NCBI RefSeq assembly: GCF_002482975.1
Contig: NZ_DLHA01000054.1
Span: 145,123 to 209,122 of the forward strand
Length of the DNA stretch: 64,000 bases
Direction of reading: 5' to 3'
Source: Flavobacterium sp. UBA7680
GTDB taxonomy: Bacteria > Bacteroidota > Bacteroidia > Flavobacteriales > Flavobacteriaceae
Every line of letters begins with the position of its first letter. The first letter of the stretch is position 1. Below the pieces are notes generated by a model, which was not told where the DNA came from, ran no database searches, and was given only the letters and a program-made list of their open reading frames with translations. Position numbers and translations under genes: made by a program. This document shows, in pieces, positions 10,244-18,686 of the stretch.

Positions 10244-11299
10244 CTATTGGTTATCTCTATAAAATGTGTACGGAATGTAATTGACTTCAATGGTAATATT
10301 GTCCAGATCAAAATATCCTGCTCTTGGAATGAAATATTCAATGTTGCTTACATCAAATAGCTCAGAATTTCCTTCATTAAGATTTCTTGCTGTAGAAGTC
10401 TGAACTTTTGTCAAAATTGGAATTTTAATACCTTGAGCTTTCTGAATAGCGTCAACGAGATAAGTTTTGACGAAAGCACCGTTGAATTCGATATTCTTTA
10501 AATGATCTTTTACAGCATCGACAACGGGAAATACTGCTTCTTTTAATATCAATGATCCGTTTTTCTCATCTGTTTTATAATCTTCGCCATAGCTTGCTAA
10601 TTTGGCAGCTTGTTCTGTAGATAATGTGTTTAAACTTTTTAATTGATAATATTCAACGTCGTTTGGATTGATCTTAATTGTTAAAGGATCGATATAGACA
10701 TTTAGTTTTAGTTTTAAGACATCTCCATCATCCGAAGTAATATATACTTGATTTCCAGCATCTTTAATTTTAGCAATATATTCTTTAAATGCAAAAAGTT
10801 CATTTGGCACATCAATTCTTGAAATTTTATCGCCTTTTATTGTAGCTACTTTTATAAAAACAACCCCAACTTTATTATGAAAATAGTCTGAGAAAATTTC
10901 TACTGGTTTTTTTTCAGGATCTAGAACCGTTTCTAAATCAATTTCACTTACAGCACAATATTTTATAATTTTAGAATCTTCAATTTGTGCTTCATCCAGC
11001 TTTGTAGTGTCAAATTGATATGAACCATCTTTCCAAATCAACGAAACTCCATTACTGGTTAAAGGTACTCCGTAATGAAAGTTTAATGCCTGATCACGAT
11101 ACCAGTTCAAGGTATGAGGTCTTGATATTAAGGCATTCTTTTCTACTATTTTTTCGTGTACCCAAATAGCAGTTGCTACAATGTTTACCCAAAGTTGCCA
11201 AATGCTTGTTTTTGAGATATTTGTTAATCCAGCTAGAGAGGATTGTTTTTCTTTTTCATCCAGAATTTCTTTCTGTATTTCAGCAATTGTACGTGCCAT
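10244..11299 (-). CDS. Baseplate J-like wedge protein
   Basis: 351 aa. A helical N-terminus (MARTIAEIQKEILDEK) with an early tryptophan-rich helix (IWQLWVNIVATAIWVHEKI) leads to a beta-rich middle and the DAIQKAQGIKIPI segment near residue 285. This organisation resembles the baseplate assembly protein J/gp6 family of contractile tails, which forms the baseplate ring that rearranges when the sheath fires. It lies directly after the gp25-like and tail X-like genes, the usual W-J-I order. Sequence resemblance is moderate and gene order is strong. Confidence 0.65.
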   Translation of the reverse strand: MARTIAEIQKEILDEKEKQSSLAGLTNISKTSIWQLWVNIVATAIWVHEKIVEKNALISRPHTLNWYRDQALNFHYGVPLTSNGVSLIWKDGSYQFDTTKLDEAQIEDSKIIKYCAVSEIDLETVLDPEKKPVEIFSDYFHNKVGVVFIKVATIKGDKISRIDVPNELFAFKEYIAKIKDAGNQVYITSDDGDVLKLKLNVYIDPLTIKINPNDVEYYQLKSLNTLSTEQAAKLASYGEDYKTDEKNGSLILKEAVFPVVDAVKDHLKNIEFNGAFVKTYLVDAIQKAQGIKIPILTKVQTSTARNLNEGNSELFDVSNIEYFIPRAGYFDLDNITIEVNYIPYTFYRDNQ

Positions 11300-11443
11300 A
11301 TTTATTTTTAGATATAGATTAGCCTGTAAGTCATGTGTAATATGCTTATAGAGATAGTTTTTTATGTTTTGTGAATGCTGCTGAAAGCAGTTTTAGTTTT
11401 AGAGATTTCTAAAACGGAGAAGTCTTGTATTTTGCGTAATTAT

Positions 11444-11746
11444 TTAATAAATGATAAAATCATCTTCAATAATCATGTAGTCAATTCCGGAGAAGTTATC
11501 CAATAAATATTGTTCTTCATCAGTAATAGAAGTTGCAGGATTTAGTTTCCTTGAATTGTAATATTCAACAATGTCCTTTTTAAAAGCTTCTCTGCCAACT
11601 TTTAAATCTTCATAAACAGAAATGTCATCTGTGATATCAAATTGATCATTGTCTTCTAAAATGTCAAATACCTTTTCTATGCTTCCATATTCTTGAAGCG
11701 ACATGTCAAAAATATTTTGATTTTCTTGTGGTTTAATAGTTTCCAT
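11444..11746 (-). CDS. Small tail protein, LysM/tail-X-like
   Basis: About 100 aa from the METIK methionine at 11746 (14-nt overlap with the upstream gene); the ATG at 11776 would overlap by 44 nt. The segment NIFDMSLQEYGSIEKVFDI followed by NDQFDITDDISVYEDL resembles the short LysM-like fold of phage tail X proteins, which bind peptidoglycan or clamp the tail hub. It lies between the gp25-like and J-like genes. Family assignment is tentative. Confidence 0.55.
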   Translation of the reverse strand: METIKPQENQNIFDMSLQEYGSIEKVFDILEDNDQFDITDDISVYEDLKVGREAFKKDIVEYYNSRKLNPATSITDEEQYLLDNFSGIDYMIIEDDFIIY

Positions 11747-12044
11747 CGATTTTAATGTTTTGTAAATCGTTAACATCTAATGTTTTTACATGAAAGTTGT
11801 CATACGATAATTGTTTGTCTATTTCGTTTTCTAATCTAAGTCTGGATGTTGCATCCGGACTGTTTATATATTTTTTAATTCCAACGCCAAGAATAGGGAA
11901 CTCTTTATAACTTCCTTTTTGGCTTAATAGTAAATGTTCTATGTTTTGCTGATCGGCATCTTTGATGGCGAAATCTCCTTTAGGATCATCTTTATATTCT
12001 CCTTTTATGATTAATAAGTCTTCATCAATAATAAAATCTTTCAT
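11733..12044 (-). CDS. gp25-like baseplate wedge protein (W)
   Basis: 103 aa. The core DFAIKDADQQNIEHLLLSQ then KEFPILGVGIKKYINSPD and RLENEIDKQL matches the gp25/LysW lysozyme-like baseplate family, which seeds sheath polymerisation in contractile tails and type VI secretion systems. First gene of the baseplate-fibre-holin unit. Its start lies about 85 nt downstream of the predicted start site of the 14-mer promoter at 12134-12196. Confidence 0.8.
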   Translation of the reverse strand: MKDFIIDEDLLIIKGEYKDDPKGDFAIKDADQQNIEHLLLSQKGSYKEFPILGVGIKKYINSPDATSRLRLENEIDKQLSYDNFHVKTLDVNDLQNIKIDGNY

Positions 12045-12133
12045 TCTTTGTTATGTTTTTTAAATTAAATTATCTCAAATACTATCTCATAATCTGCGCG
12101 CGAAACCTTTGAAATAGTTTTTATTTGATACTG

Positions 12134-12196
12134 TAAAAATAAGCTTTGCTTACTCGTTAATCAAGATTTTATGGCTTAGTAATCAGTAGTTTCAGT
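12134..12196 (-). promoter_or_regulatory. Tailocin promoter P1 (baseplate-fibre unit)
   Basis: On the minus strand ACTGAAACTACTGA (12183-12196) is followed after exactly 41 bp by a -7 element TATTTTTA (12134-12141). A TTG lies 20 bp upstream of the -7 element, close to the Bacteroidetes -33 consensus. The 14-mer is a direct repeat of ACTGA with 9-bp spacing, centred about 60 bp upstream of the inferred start, a typical activator position. Confidence 0.75.
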
Positions 12197-12233
12197 GGTT
12201 TTTAATGTTCTTCTCTAAGCTTGAAAAAGAAAC

Positions 12234-12566
12234 TTAAACAGCAGGAATAATTAAACTGGTAATAATTTGAATGATTATTTTTATGATGTTATTTTTAATT
12301 GCATTCAGCTTTATTTTTGATAAACCTGCTGTTTGTAACGCTTGTAATACGGTTAAATCTAACTGACTTTTTAAAAGCCATTCAAACTCTTCTTCGGTTA
12401 AATCACCAGATGAAAAAAGAATAATCCAGCGTTCGAGTTTTTCTTTGGATATTTCAAAGAAAATGTTGAGATCTTTTTCTAATTGAGGCTTAATGTCTTT
12501 ATAACTACTTGTTATAATCGTTTTTAATTCTTTTTTTAAGTTTTCTATCAGCTTGTGTTTTTCCAT
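12234..12566 (-). CDS. Small lysis-cassette protein with hydrophobic C-terminus
   Basis: 110 aa; a charged helical N-terminus (MEKHKLIENLKKELK) and a C-terminal hydrophobic stretch (NNIIKIIIQIITSLIIPAV) that could insert into membrane. It follows the endopeptidase and lipoprotein genes by 4 nt. I do not recognise the family. By position it could be a holin-like or spanin-like accessory; that is inference only. Confidence 0.6.
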   Translation of the reverse strand: MEKHKLIENLKKELKTIITSSYKDIKPQLEKDLNIFFEISKEKLERWIILFSSGDLTEEEFEWLLKSQLDLTVLQALQTAGLSKIKLNAIKNNIIKIIIQIITSLIIPAV

Positions 12567-12570
12567 AGGT

Positions 12571-13042
12571 TTATGAGTTAAGGTTTATTAGATCAATAAG
12601 TTCATCTTTTGATTGTTTGTCTTTTTTAATTTCATATTGAATAAGTAAATCAAAGGCTTCTCGAATTTGGATCTTAGATTCTTCTAAAAATGATTTGGAT
12701 ATAATTCCTTTTGTTTCCCAGTGTTTAAAAAAGCCTGCAACAAGATTTTTTTCTTTATCATTAAGTGTTTTCCACAGTTGAAAAGTGATCTCGTTATCAG
12801 GTTTGTTTTTTTCGTATTCTACAAGTTTTTCAATATCAAGAAACAGTTTATCAATCTCTTGTTTGTTTTCAGAATAAGAAGTAGTGGACTTATTCATTAA
12901 ATTAATCGTTTCTACTTTTAGCTCTATTGTTTTTTCATAAGAATATTGATCAAACAAGGCAGTTCTGGTAGAGTTGCACGATGAAAGTGCGAAAAAAAAG
13001 AACAATTAAAAATGCGAAATGTTTTAATTTGAAATGCTTCAT
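12571..13042 (-). pseudogene. Lysis-cassette lipoprotein, frameshifted in an A8 run
   Basis: The downstream frame (from about 12999 to 12571) encodes ALSSCNSTRTALFDQY and then about 130 helical, charged residues. The only start upstream in that frame is TTG at 13005, preceded by a stop. In the next frame an ATG at 13042, 3 nt past the endopeptidase stop, gives MKHFKLKHFAFLIVLFF. Adding one base to the homopolymer at 12992-12999 (T8 on the coding strand) joins the two into a perfect lipoprotein signal ending in the lipobox LSSC. In lysis cassettes such lipoproteins can act as spanins, but I see no proof of that role. Real frameshift, phase variation or a sequencing error are all possible. Confidence 0.75.
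12992..12999. repeat. A8/T8 homopolymer at frameshift in the lipoprotein gene
   Basis: Run of eight A on the plus strand inside the signal-peptide coding part of the lysis lipoprotein gene. A length of nine would restore one continuous frame from the ATG at 13042. Confidence 0.8.
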
Positions 13043-13045
13043 TTG

Positions 13046-13528
13046 TTATTTGTATAAGATTACATAATTTTTTTTGTCGCGTTTAAGTCGGCTAAGAAGT
13101 TTCCAGTCGTCATATCCTTTTTTGTCAAAGTGAGGAAGATCTTTAAAAGTTTTCCAGTCTCCGCCCCAGTTCCAACCATGTTTTTTGAAAATGTCAACGC
13201 ATTCCTGCCAATCCGAAATCTTATCGTCGTCCCAATCTTTTGTTGTGTCCCATGAAGCAGTTTTACCATCGATAATTAAACAGATGTCTACCGCAAAACC
13301 ATAATTGTGAATAGATTGTCCACCCTTGGCATTAGTTACTTTTTTTCCTGGTTTGGTTCTGCCAAAAGCATAAAGATCTTCCTGTTCCTGAAAAGTTCTG
13401 AGACCTTGTGTAATACGAACTTTTGCTCTTCCGGTTAATGCCAGATCGCATTCTTCGATGATTTTAGTTACTTCTTCCCTGACGGAAGGATGAAGCAAAT
13501 CAATGTGTTTTTTTGTTGTTTGATCCAT
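13046..13528 (-). CDS. Endolysin, M15-family L,D-/D,D-peptidase-like
   Basis: 160 aa from the MDQTTKK methionine at 13528; a start at 13606 would add a poorly conserved 26-residue lead. SIHNYGFAVDI supplies the His and Asp zinc ligands of the VanY/Peptidase_M15_4 fold, and LPHFDKKG near residue 130 supplies the second His. RITQGLRTFQEQEDLYAFGR is the conserved N-terminal substrate-side helix. The enzyme would cut peptide cross-links in peptidoglycan to lyse the producing cell. No signal peptide is seen, so it would need the holin. It begins the lysis unit under promoter P2. Confidence 0.88.
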   Translation of the reverse strand: MDQTTKKHIDLLHPSVREEVTKIIEECDLALTGRAKVRITQGLRTFQEQEDLYAFGRTKPGKKVTNAKGGQSIHNYGFAVDICLIIDGKTASWDTTKDWDDDKISDWQECVDIFKKHGWNWGGDWKTFKDLPHFDKKGYDDWKLLSRLKRDKKNYVILYK

Positions 13529-13720
13529 ATTTGTGTTTATTAATGATTTAAGAATAAAAAGCCTTTCTCGATTGTATGAAAAGCAATCACAGTATTTGTA
13601 GAACAATAAAATTATTTGTGTGTTTTTGAGTTTTACAATTAAAAAACTTGTGGAATAAGGTCTAAAAAAAATCTTTTTAGGAACTCGTTTTGAGATTGAA
13701 AGATGATTTTATTTACACTG

Positions 13721-13783
13721 TAAAAATATGCCTAAATGCACTGTTTTTAAAATTTTATAACTTTGTAAATCAGTAGTTTCAGT
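13721..13783 (-). promoter_or_regulatory. Tailocin promoter P2 (lysis unit)
   Basis: ACTGAAACTACTGA (13770-13783, minus strand) lies exactly 41 bp upstream of TATTTTTA (13721-13728), the same -7 element as P1. The TTG expected at -33 is TTT here, so activity would depend on an activator. The transcript would have a long leader of roughly 185 nt before the endolysin ATG. Confidence 0.75.
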
Positions 13784-13847
13784 AAGTGAAGTAATCTTTT
13801 TTTATTTTTTTTTATTCATTTGAGATTGAAAAAAAATGCAAAAAAAT

Positions 13848-13877
13848 ACCCGTTTTTTCTAGTTTGGAAAAACGGGT
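13848..13877 (-). terminator. Terminator ending the sheath-tube-effector unit
   Basis: Inverted repeat ACCCGTTTTT / AAAAACGGGT with a 10-nt loop. On the minus strand it is followed by a run of T, and it lies 43 bp past the stop of the second immunity-like gene. Confidence 0.8.
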
Positions 13878-13919
13878 TTATAAATATTAAATTAAACAGG
13901 TTAATTTTTAATTTGATTA

Positions 13920-14532
13920 TCAAATAGGAATATATGATATTACCTTATCTTGATTAATATTAAGTTTTATATTAGTTTGAGTAACTTCTAGTGAAGATAT
14001 AGGGCTATTCTTTACTTCATAGATTAGTATATGGTCTTTTTCTGTTTTAATGAAATCTTTTCCTTCCAAGGCATTACTTATTACATGAAGTGAAATTTCT
14101 CTATTGAATTCTAAGAATAGATTTTGCATATAAGATTCTCCTCTCCAATATTTTTCGATAGCCTCTTCGTCTGAATATTCTTCCTCATGATGCTGAGTCT
14201 TCATAGATATTACATCTTTTCTTAAGAAATTGTCATAAAAATACTCATTTTCTCTTATTGTTCTTCTATTTTTATCAATATAAGAAAGTAAGTTTTGTTC
14301 TTTAGCATCTAATGAAATGGCAAAATGAAATATGTTTCTTGAATACTTATCTTTATAAATATAAATCATTAAATAAACCAATTCTTCAAAAGAACATTCC
14401 CTTACATAATTATCAAAATTATTTTCATCCCAATCGAATTTGTCATAATATAGTTGTCTACTTTTTAGATCATTTTGTTCTGTACGTTCCAGATTAAAAT
14501 ATAAAAAAATCTAGTTTAGGTAAATCAGTCAT
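13920..14532 (-). pseudogene. Second copy of candidate immunity protein, frameshifted
   Basis: Paralogue of the gene at 14576-15190. The ATG at 14532 gives MTDLPKLDF, then an A7 run (14503-14509) shifts the frame into a stop. Removing one base restores LYFNLERTEQNDLKSRQLYY and the rest of the paralogue-like sequence down to 13920. As it stands only a shortened ORF from 14381 can be made (153 aa, lacking the first 50 residues). About half of the residues match the first copy in the region both share, including EEYSDEEAIEKYW and ESYMQNLFLEFN. Duplicate immunity genes with one decaying are common behind polymorphic toxins. A sequencing error cannot be excluded. Confidence 0.8.
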
Positions 14533-14575
14533 GATTATTCTTTATTCAAATTAAGTTTTGTAAATTAAGAATGTT

Positions 14576-15190
14576 TTACCAAATCGAGACATATAAAATT
14601 ACCTTGTCTTCATTGATGTTTAATTTTATACTATTTTTAGTAACTTCTAACGAAGCAATAGGACTATTCTGTACTTCATAAATTAGTATACTATCTTTTT
14701 TAGTTTTTGTATAATCTTTTCCTTCGAGGGCTTTTTCAATAATTTCTAGGGGAATTTCTTTATTGAATTCTAGAAAGAGATTTTGCATATAACTTTCATT
14801 TCGCCAATATTTTTCGATAGATTCATCATCGGTATATTCTTCGCTATGAAACTGTGAGCTCATATTAATAACATCTTTTCTAATGAAGTCGTTAAAAATA
14901 AATTTATTTTCAGTTATTATTCTTCCTTTCTTGTTTGTGTAGGATTTTAGATTTTGATCTTCCCAGTCAACTGAAATTGAAGAGTCAAATTTTTCTCTTG
15001 GATATTTATCTCTATATATATGTATCATAATAAAAATAAGTTCTTCAAAAGAACAAGTTTCCACATAATTTTCAAAATGTCTTTCGTCCCAATCTACTTT
15101 GTTATAATAAAGTTCTCTTCTATTTAAATAGTTTTCCTCTGTAAGTTCCAGATTAAAATATAAAAAGTCAAGTTTCGGTAAATTCTTCAT
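14576..15190 (-). CDS. Candidate immunity protein for the 767-aa cargo
   Basis: 204 aa, acidic, soluble, no signal peptide. Aromatic and charged residues are frequent (DWDERHFENYVETCSFEEL, EEYTDDESIEKYWRNESYMQ). I do not recognise a named family. It starts 6 nt after the stop of the 767-aa protein, and a paralogue follows, which is the typical arrangement of toxin-immunity loci. A cytoplasmic immunity protein would fit a toxin acting in the cytoplasm. Function is inferred from position, size and duplication. Confidence 0.65.
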   Translation of the reverse strand: MKNLPKLDFLYFNLELTEENYLNRRELYYNKVDWDERHFENYVETCSFEELIFIMIHIYRDKYPREKFDSSISVDWEDQNLKSYTNKKGRIITENKFIFNDFIRKDVINMSSQFHSEEYTDDESIEKYWRNESYMQNLFLEFNKEIPLEIIEKALEGKDYTKTKKDSILIYEVQNSPIASLEVTKNSIKLNINEDKVILYVSIW

Positions 15191-15196
15191 GATTTT

Positions 15197-17500
15197 TTAT
15201 TTAATGAATTTAGTATATTCTATGTAATCTTTAAACTCCTCTAATAAAGTTTCTGCATAAAACTGTGCTCGTTCGACACTATTGCCTCCATCGATATATT
15301 TTGTGAAATGTAATTCTGGATATTTTAATTTCATTTTATTATCGACTTTAGCAAGAATTTTAAGGATTTTACTTTTATCTGGGTAAGGTTTAATTCTTCT
15401 TAAACTATAATCTACACCAGAACTTCCCACAGCACGTACCTCACGAAAGTTATTATTAATTGCCACAAGTATGTCTGAAGGACTTAACGCAGAATTGCCA
15501 TAATGATTGTGTGTAAATACTAAATCAGTAAATTTACCACCATTTTCTCTAATAGCTTTTTTTGCTTTTATTAATTCTTCATCTATTCTTATAATCCCAT
15601 CACCTCTATTAGTAAAAACTTCGTTTAAAGCTTCTCCTTCATGATCAAAAAACCTTCCAAATTCTTTTGTTTGAGTTCTAATAACATCTTCAGTAGCTTT
15701 TACTTGCTCAAAATTTCCAAAAGTATCATATTCTTTCCCAAGATTTTTTGCCACTTTAGTTTCAAGTTTAATAAAAGAATCTTTTAATTCATGCAGTATT
15801 TTTTGTCCTTCATTTACTTTCTTTTCTAGATTAGTAGCTTCTGTAGTACAACCTGAGTTTTTTAATACTTTAATTCCTTTTCTACCTTTTTTAACCAAAT
15901 TCACTAAGCCTTCTAATCCGAAAGTGGTAATGTCTATAGCAATACTTATTTTAGTCCAATTGTCTACTAACCATTTTAAATCATTTTTAATTAATATTTG
16001 TTTCACTTTGTCACTAAGCATTGCCATTTCTACTGCTTCTTTTGTGACTTCTAAATAAGCCAGTGATACAGCTAATTTACTTCCTCCAAGAGCAATTACT
16101 CGTAAAGCAGATGCTGTTCCAATAATTGATGTTGTAAGACTTACTAATTCCCAAAACTGTTTGTTTTTTTCTTGTTCTGAGAGATGCAGAATCATTAAAA
16201 TAGTTTCTGTTTTTTCAATTAATTCTCCTGGTTTTTGACTAGCAGTCGTTAATGAAGCCAAATGCATTGGGTTGCCGTATTGAATTGGCATTGTTAGCAG
16301 TTTAATAGGATCTGAGCCTATTTTTGGATCAAATATATTATGCTCTGCTTTGAAATCTTTCCAAAATTTATCCCAGTTGAGGCCTTCAACAGATGAAACT
16401 TTTATTAGACCGGTGTCTAATCTTGTTGTGTTTAAAAAGATATCTTTAAAAATAAAAGAATCTTTAGAACTTACATATGCTTTATTGACTTCAGTATTAC
16501 TTTGTTTCCCGTAAGTGGTTGCCAGTTGATGAACTAATTTTAAAAACTCCTTTCTAATACTTTTGCCCGAATCATATATTTGTAAAACTTTTTTAGGTCT
16601 TTGTTCTAACCATTCATATAGTTTTTTTCCATCTTGTTTGTGTAAAGCTTTTAAGATATTTAAAATTCCCTGATCTTCATCTCGTCCTCCCAGATCAAAA
16701 ATATTTTGATTTAGAAGAATATCTATATCCTTAAAGAGTTGCTCTTTTGTTTTAATCGCTGCGAGAATGAAATCTGGTATAATCTCATAAATAATATCTA
16801 ATTTGTCTTTATCGGATCCTGCGACTGCAATGGCTGTTTTGTAATGCTGAGTTATTGTGGCTTTAAAATTTTCAGAATTATAACCTATAAATTCTGCTAA
16901 ATATTTAAGTCCTTCATAGCTGCCGGTTTCAAATCTAAAAACCAGATTTTTTTGAGGATCAAAAATTCCCATTAAAAAATAGGTATGTAAAGGTTTAAAA
17001 TATACCGCAAACTCAATATTTTTTAAATCAGCAATGGTTTCAAATTGATAACGATTACAGTCTATTATATGCCCTTTTTTTGACCCTGAAAGAAATTTTA
17101 ATTGAGTGTTTTCTGGTAAGGAATTTAATTTTAATGCTTGTGTTTTATTACCTATGTTTTTTCTTATCCAATTTAAAATAGAAGTTAAAGGTGATGTTGA
17201 TGCAGTTACAACTACTTCATTTAAAGGACTCGCATTTGTATATTGATAATGATTGTTATTGTTTAGAATATATCGATTACCTTTTAGTGTGATTTCTTCA
17301 GGTTTATGAGGATTGTTAGCATATTTTGCATCAAGTGATTTGGCAGCTTCATGTTGTTCTTTAAGTACTTTAAATATCTCATCATGATTTCTATCATCTT
17401 CAATCTGTTGACGCCAAACGCCAATCATAATCTGCCTGAAGCGAGCCATTTCTGAAGCACTGGTATCTTTAAGTTCTATATTGTGGTTTTTAACAATCAT
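15197..17500 (-). CDS. Candidate tailocin cargo toxin with C-terminal JAMM-like metallopeptidase motif
   Basis: 767 aa directly after the tail chaperone gene, where a phage normally encodes its tape measure. Residues 94-100 read NEVVVTA, a tag seen in many Bacteroidetes exported toxins. The middle (about 440-500) has two hydrophobic helices (LVSLTTSIIGTASALRVIAL, KLAVSLAYLEV). At the C-terminus His664-x-His666 followed by Ser673-x-x-Asp676 within FTHNHYGNSALSPSDIL fits the JAMM/MPN zinc-peptidase signature. REVRAVGSSGVDYSLRRI follows as in JAB domains of polymorphic toxins; the catalytic Glu is probably one of those near residues 630-650. Two paralogous small genes follow. It could combine tape-measure and toxin roles, or be cargo alone. 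The motif is clear, the biology is inferred. Confidence 0.65.
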   Translation of the reverse strand: MIVKNHNIELKDTSASEMARFRQIMIGVWRQQIEDDRNHDEIFKVLKEQHEAAKSLDAKYANNPHKPEEITLKGNRYILNNNNHYQYTNASPLNEVVVTASTSPLTSILNWIRKNIGNKTQALKLNSLPENTQLKFLSGSKKGHIIDCNRYQFETIADLKNIEFAVYFKPLHTYFLMGIFDPQKNLVFRFETGSYEGLKYLAEFIGYNSENFKATITQHYKTAIAVAGSDKDKLDIIYEIIPDFILAAIKTKEQLFKDIDILLNQNIFDLGGRDEDQGILNILKALHKQDGKKLYEWLEQRPKKVLQIYDSGKSIRKEFLKLVHQLATTYGKQSNTEVNKAYVSSKDSFIFKDIFLNTTRLDTGLIKVSSVEGLNWDKFWKDFKAEHNIFDPKIGSDPIKLLTMPIQYGNPMHLASLTTASQKPGELIEKTETILMILHLSEQEKNKQFWELVSLTTSIIGTASALRVIALGGSKLAVSLAYLEVTKEAVEMAMLSDKVKQILIKNDLKWLVDNWTKISIAIDITTFGLEGLVNLVKKGRKGIKVLKNSGCTTEATNLEKKVNEGQKILHELKDSFIKLETKVAKNLGKEYDTFGNFEQVKATEDVIRTQTKEFGRFFDHEGEALNEVFTNRGDGIIRIDEELIKAKKAIRENGGKFTDLVFTHNHYGNSALSPSDILVAINNNFREVRAVGSSGVDYSLRRIKPYPDKSKILKILAKVDNKMKLKYPELHFTKYIDGGNSVERAQFYAETLLEEFKDYIEYTKFIK

Positions 17501-17539
17501 TATAATAGTATTTATTGGAGGACAGAAAAGATGTTTTTA

Positions 17540-17884
17540 TTACAAAATTTCAACTTTTACAGGTTTAGGCTGTATATGATCTGAGAATGCAGTGGTAATA
17601 TTGAGACGTAAATCGTCTTCCTGTTCGATTTTACCGTCACCTCCTAGGTAACAATTTTTGAAAAGTACTTCGAGAGCTTTGAATTCATCCATTTTAGACG
17701 CTTGTAATACTGCTGAACGAATATTAATGTCTGGAACTTTGAAGTAGGCAAATAGGGGAGTTTCATCATCATCGGCAATCGTGAGTTTGATTACTTTTTT
17801 ATGTTTGTGTTTCCATTGATTTAGCTGTGCTTGAGTAATATTACCATCAAGAACATCTTTAGTATTTGATTTTGTAATTTCCAT
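17540..17884 (-). CDS. Tail assembly chaperone-like protein
   Basis: 114 aa: QAQLNQWKHKHKKVIKLTIAD, then YFKVPDINIRSAVLQASKMDEFKALEVLFKNC and LGGDGKIEQEDDL. This pattern (basic helix, short beta segment, helix ending in a Cys-containing LFxNC motif, acidic turn) is common to tail assembly chaperones encoded between tube and tape-measure genes. A similar pattern occurs in the 156-aa protein at 25091. It probably binds the cargo/tape protein or tube during assembly. No ribosomal frameshift extension is evident. Confidence 0.6.
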   Translation of the reverse strand: MEITKSNTKDVLDGNITQAQLNQWKHKHKKVIKLTIADDDETPLFAYFKVPDINIRSAVLQASKMDEFKALEVLFKNCYLGGDGKIEQEDDLRLNITTAFSDHIQPKPVKVEIL

Positions 17885-18133
17885 TTTGAATGTGATTATG
17901 TGATTGGACTTAAAGGAATAGAGACTGACTGAGTTTTTTCAGACCGAAAATACACAGCCAGCCTCCTGAAGTAGATAACCTGCTAAAACGGACTAACTAA
18001 GAGCTTTAATAGATATATCTGCATACAAAAATCATGTTTCAATGAACTCCATTTTTGTGTAACGCTTTGAATATTGGTTTTCTCTTTTGTGTCGGTTTTA
18101 GACAGGTATTAGTTTAAGAATGTATTTTTAAGA
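17885..18133. other. Intergenic stretch between tube and chaperone genes
   Basis: 249 bases without a convincing ORF. No copy of the 14-mer promoter motif is present, so the chaperone and cargo genes are probably read from the sheath promoter P3. A GGAGG-containing segment (minus strand, near 17970) is unusual here but has no following start codon. Confidence 0.4.
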
Positions 18134-18559
18134 TTAATTCCATTCAATATGAGAACAGATCAAATCAAAAGAAACCGCAATTTTGGTATCTCCCTGACTA
18201 ATTCCTCTGCTGTTTGAGTTGAACTCGCAGTTTCTTACAGTATGCGTAATCATTTCGTTGCTGTCGTCTAAATAACTAACGATGATGCTGAAAGGATTAA
18301 TATCCTGTAATCTTTGACCTTTTGGTAGCGTAGCCAAAATTGCTTCTACTTCGTAGTTATATAAAGTAAGCGAAGCCTTTGCCTCATATTTTCCTCTTCC
18401 TCTATGCACCGGCATGTCTCCGGCACCGTAGTGATTTTCTTTAGATACAGAGTCACTATAATTTACAGCGGTAATACCGCTAACAATATTGCCAGCAATA
18501 CTTACTTCAATTGATGACCAGCTGTGTTGTTGTCCGTTAATTAAGGGTAATTTATTCAT
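18134..18559 (-). CDS. Tail tube protein
   Basis: 141 aa: NGQQHSWSSIEVSIAGNIVSGITAVNYSDS near the N-terminus, then MPVHRGRGKYEAKASLTLYNYEVEAIL and ISQGDTKIAVSFDLIC. The beta-rich layout with a GRGKYEAKASLTL strand resembles Myoviridae tube proteins (XkdM / phage tail core class). It follows the sheath-like gene and precedes the chaperone, the canonical sheath-tube-chaperone order. The protein stacks as rings to form the inner needle shaft of the contractile particle. Confidence 0.8.
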   Translation of the reverse strand: MNKLPLINGQQHSWSSIEVSIAGNIVSGITAVNYSDSVSKENHYGAGDMPVHRGRGKYEAKASLTLYNYEVEAILATLPKGQRLQDINPFSIIVSYLDDSNEMITHTVRNCEFNSNSRGISQGDTKIAVSFDLICSHIEWN

Positions 18560-18686
18560 ATATAGTTTTGTTTGTTTTTATATCTTGATAACGTTCAAGA
18601 ACTATCACTTTGTTACTTATGTTTTAGCAATAAAATTTGGTGATATGATTTTGTGAATTTTTAATTGAAAATGAAAATTTGATAAA

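Noticed and set aside
13528..13606. Longer start for the endolysin
   Set aside because: The additional 26 residues are unlike the family; the ATG at 13528 starts close to the conserved domain.
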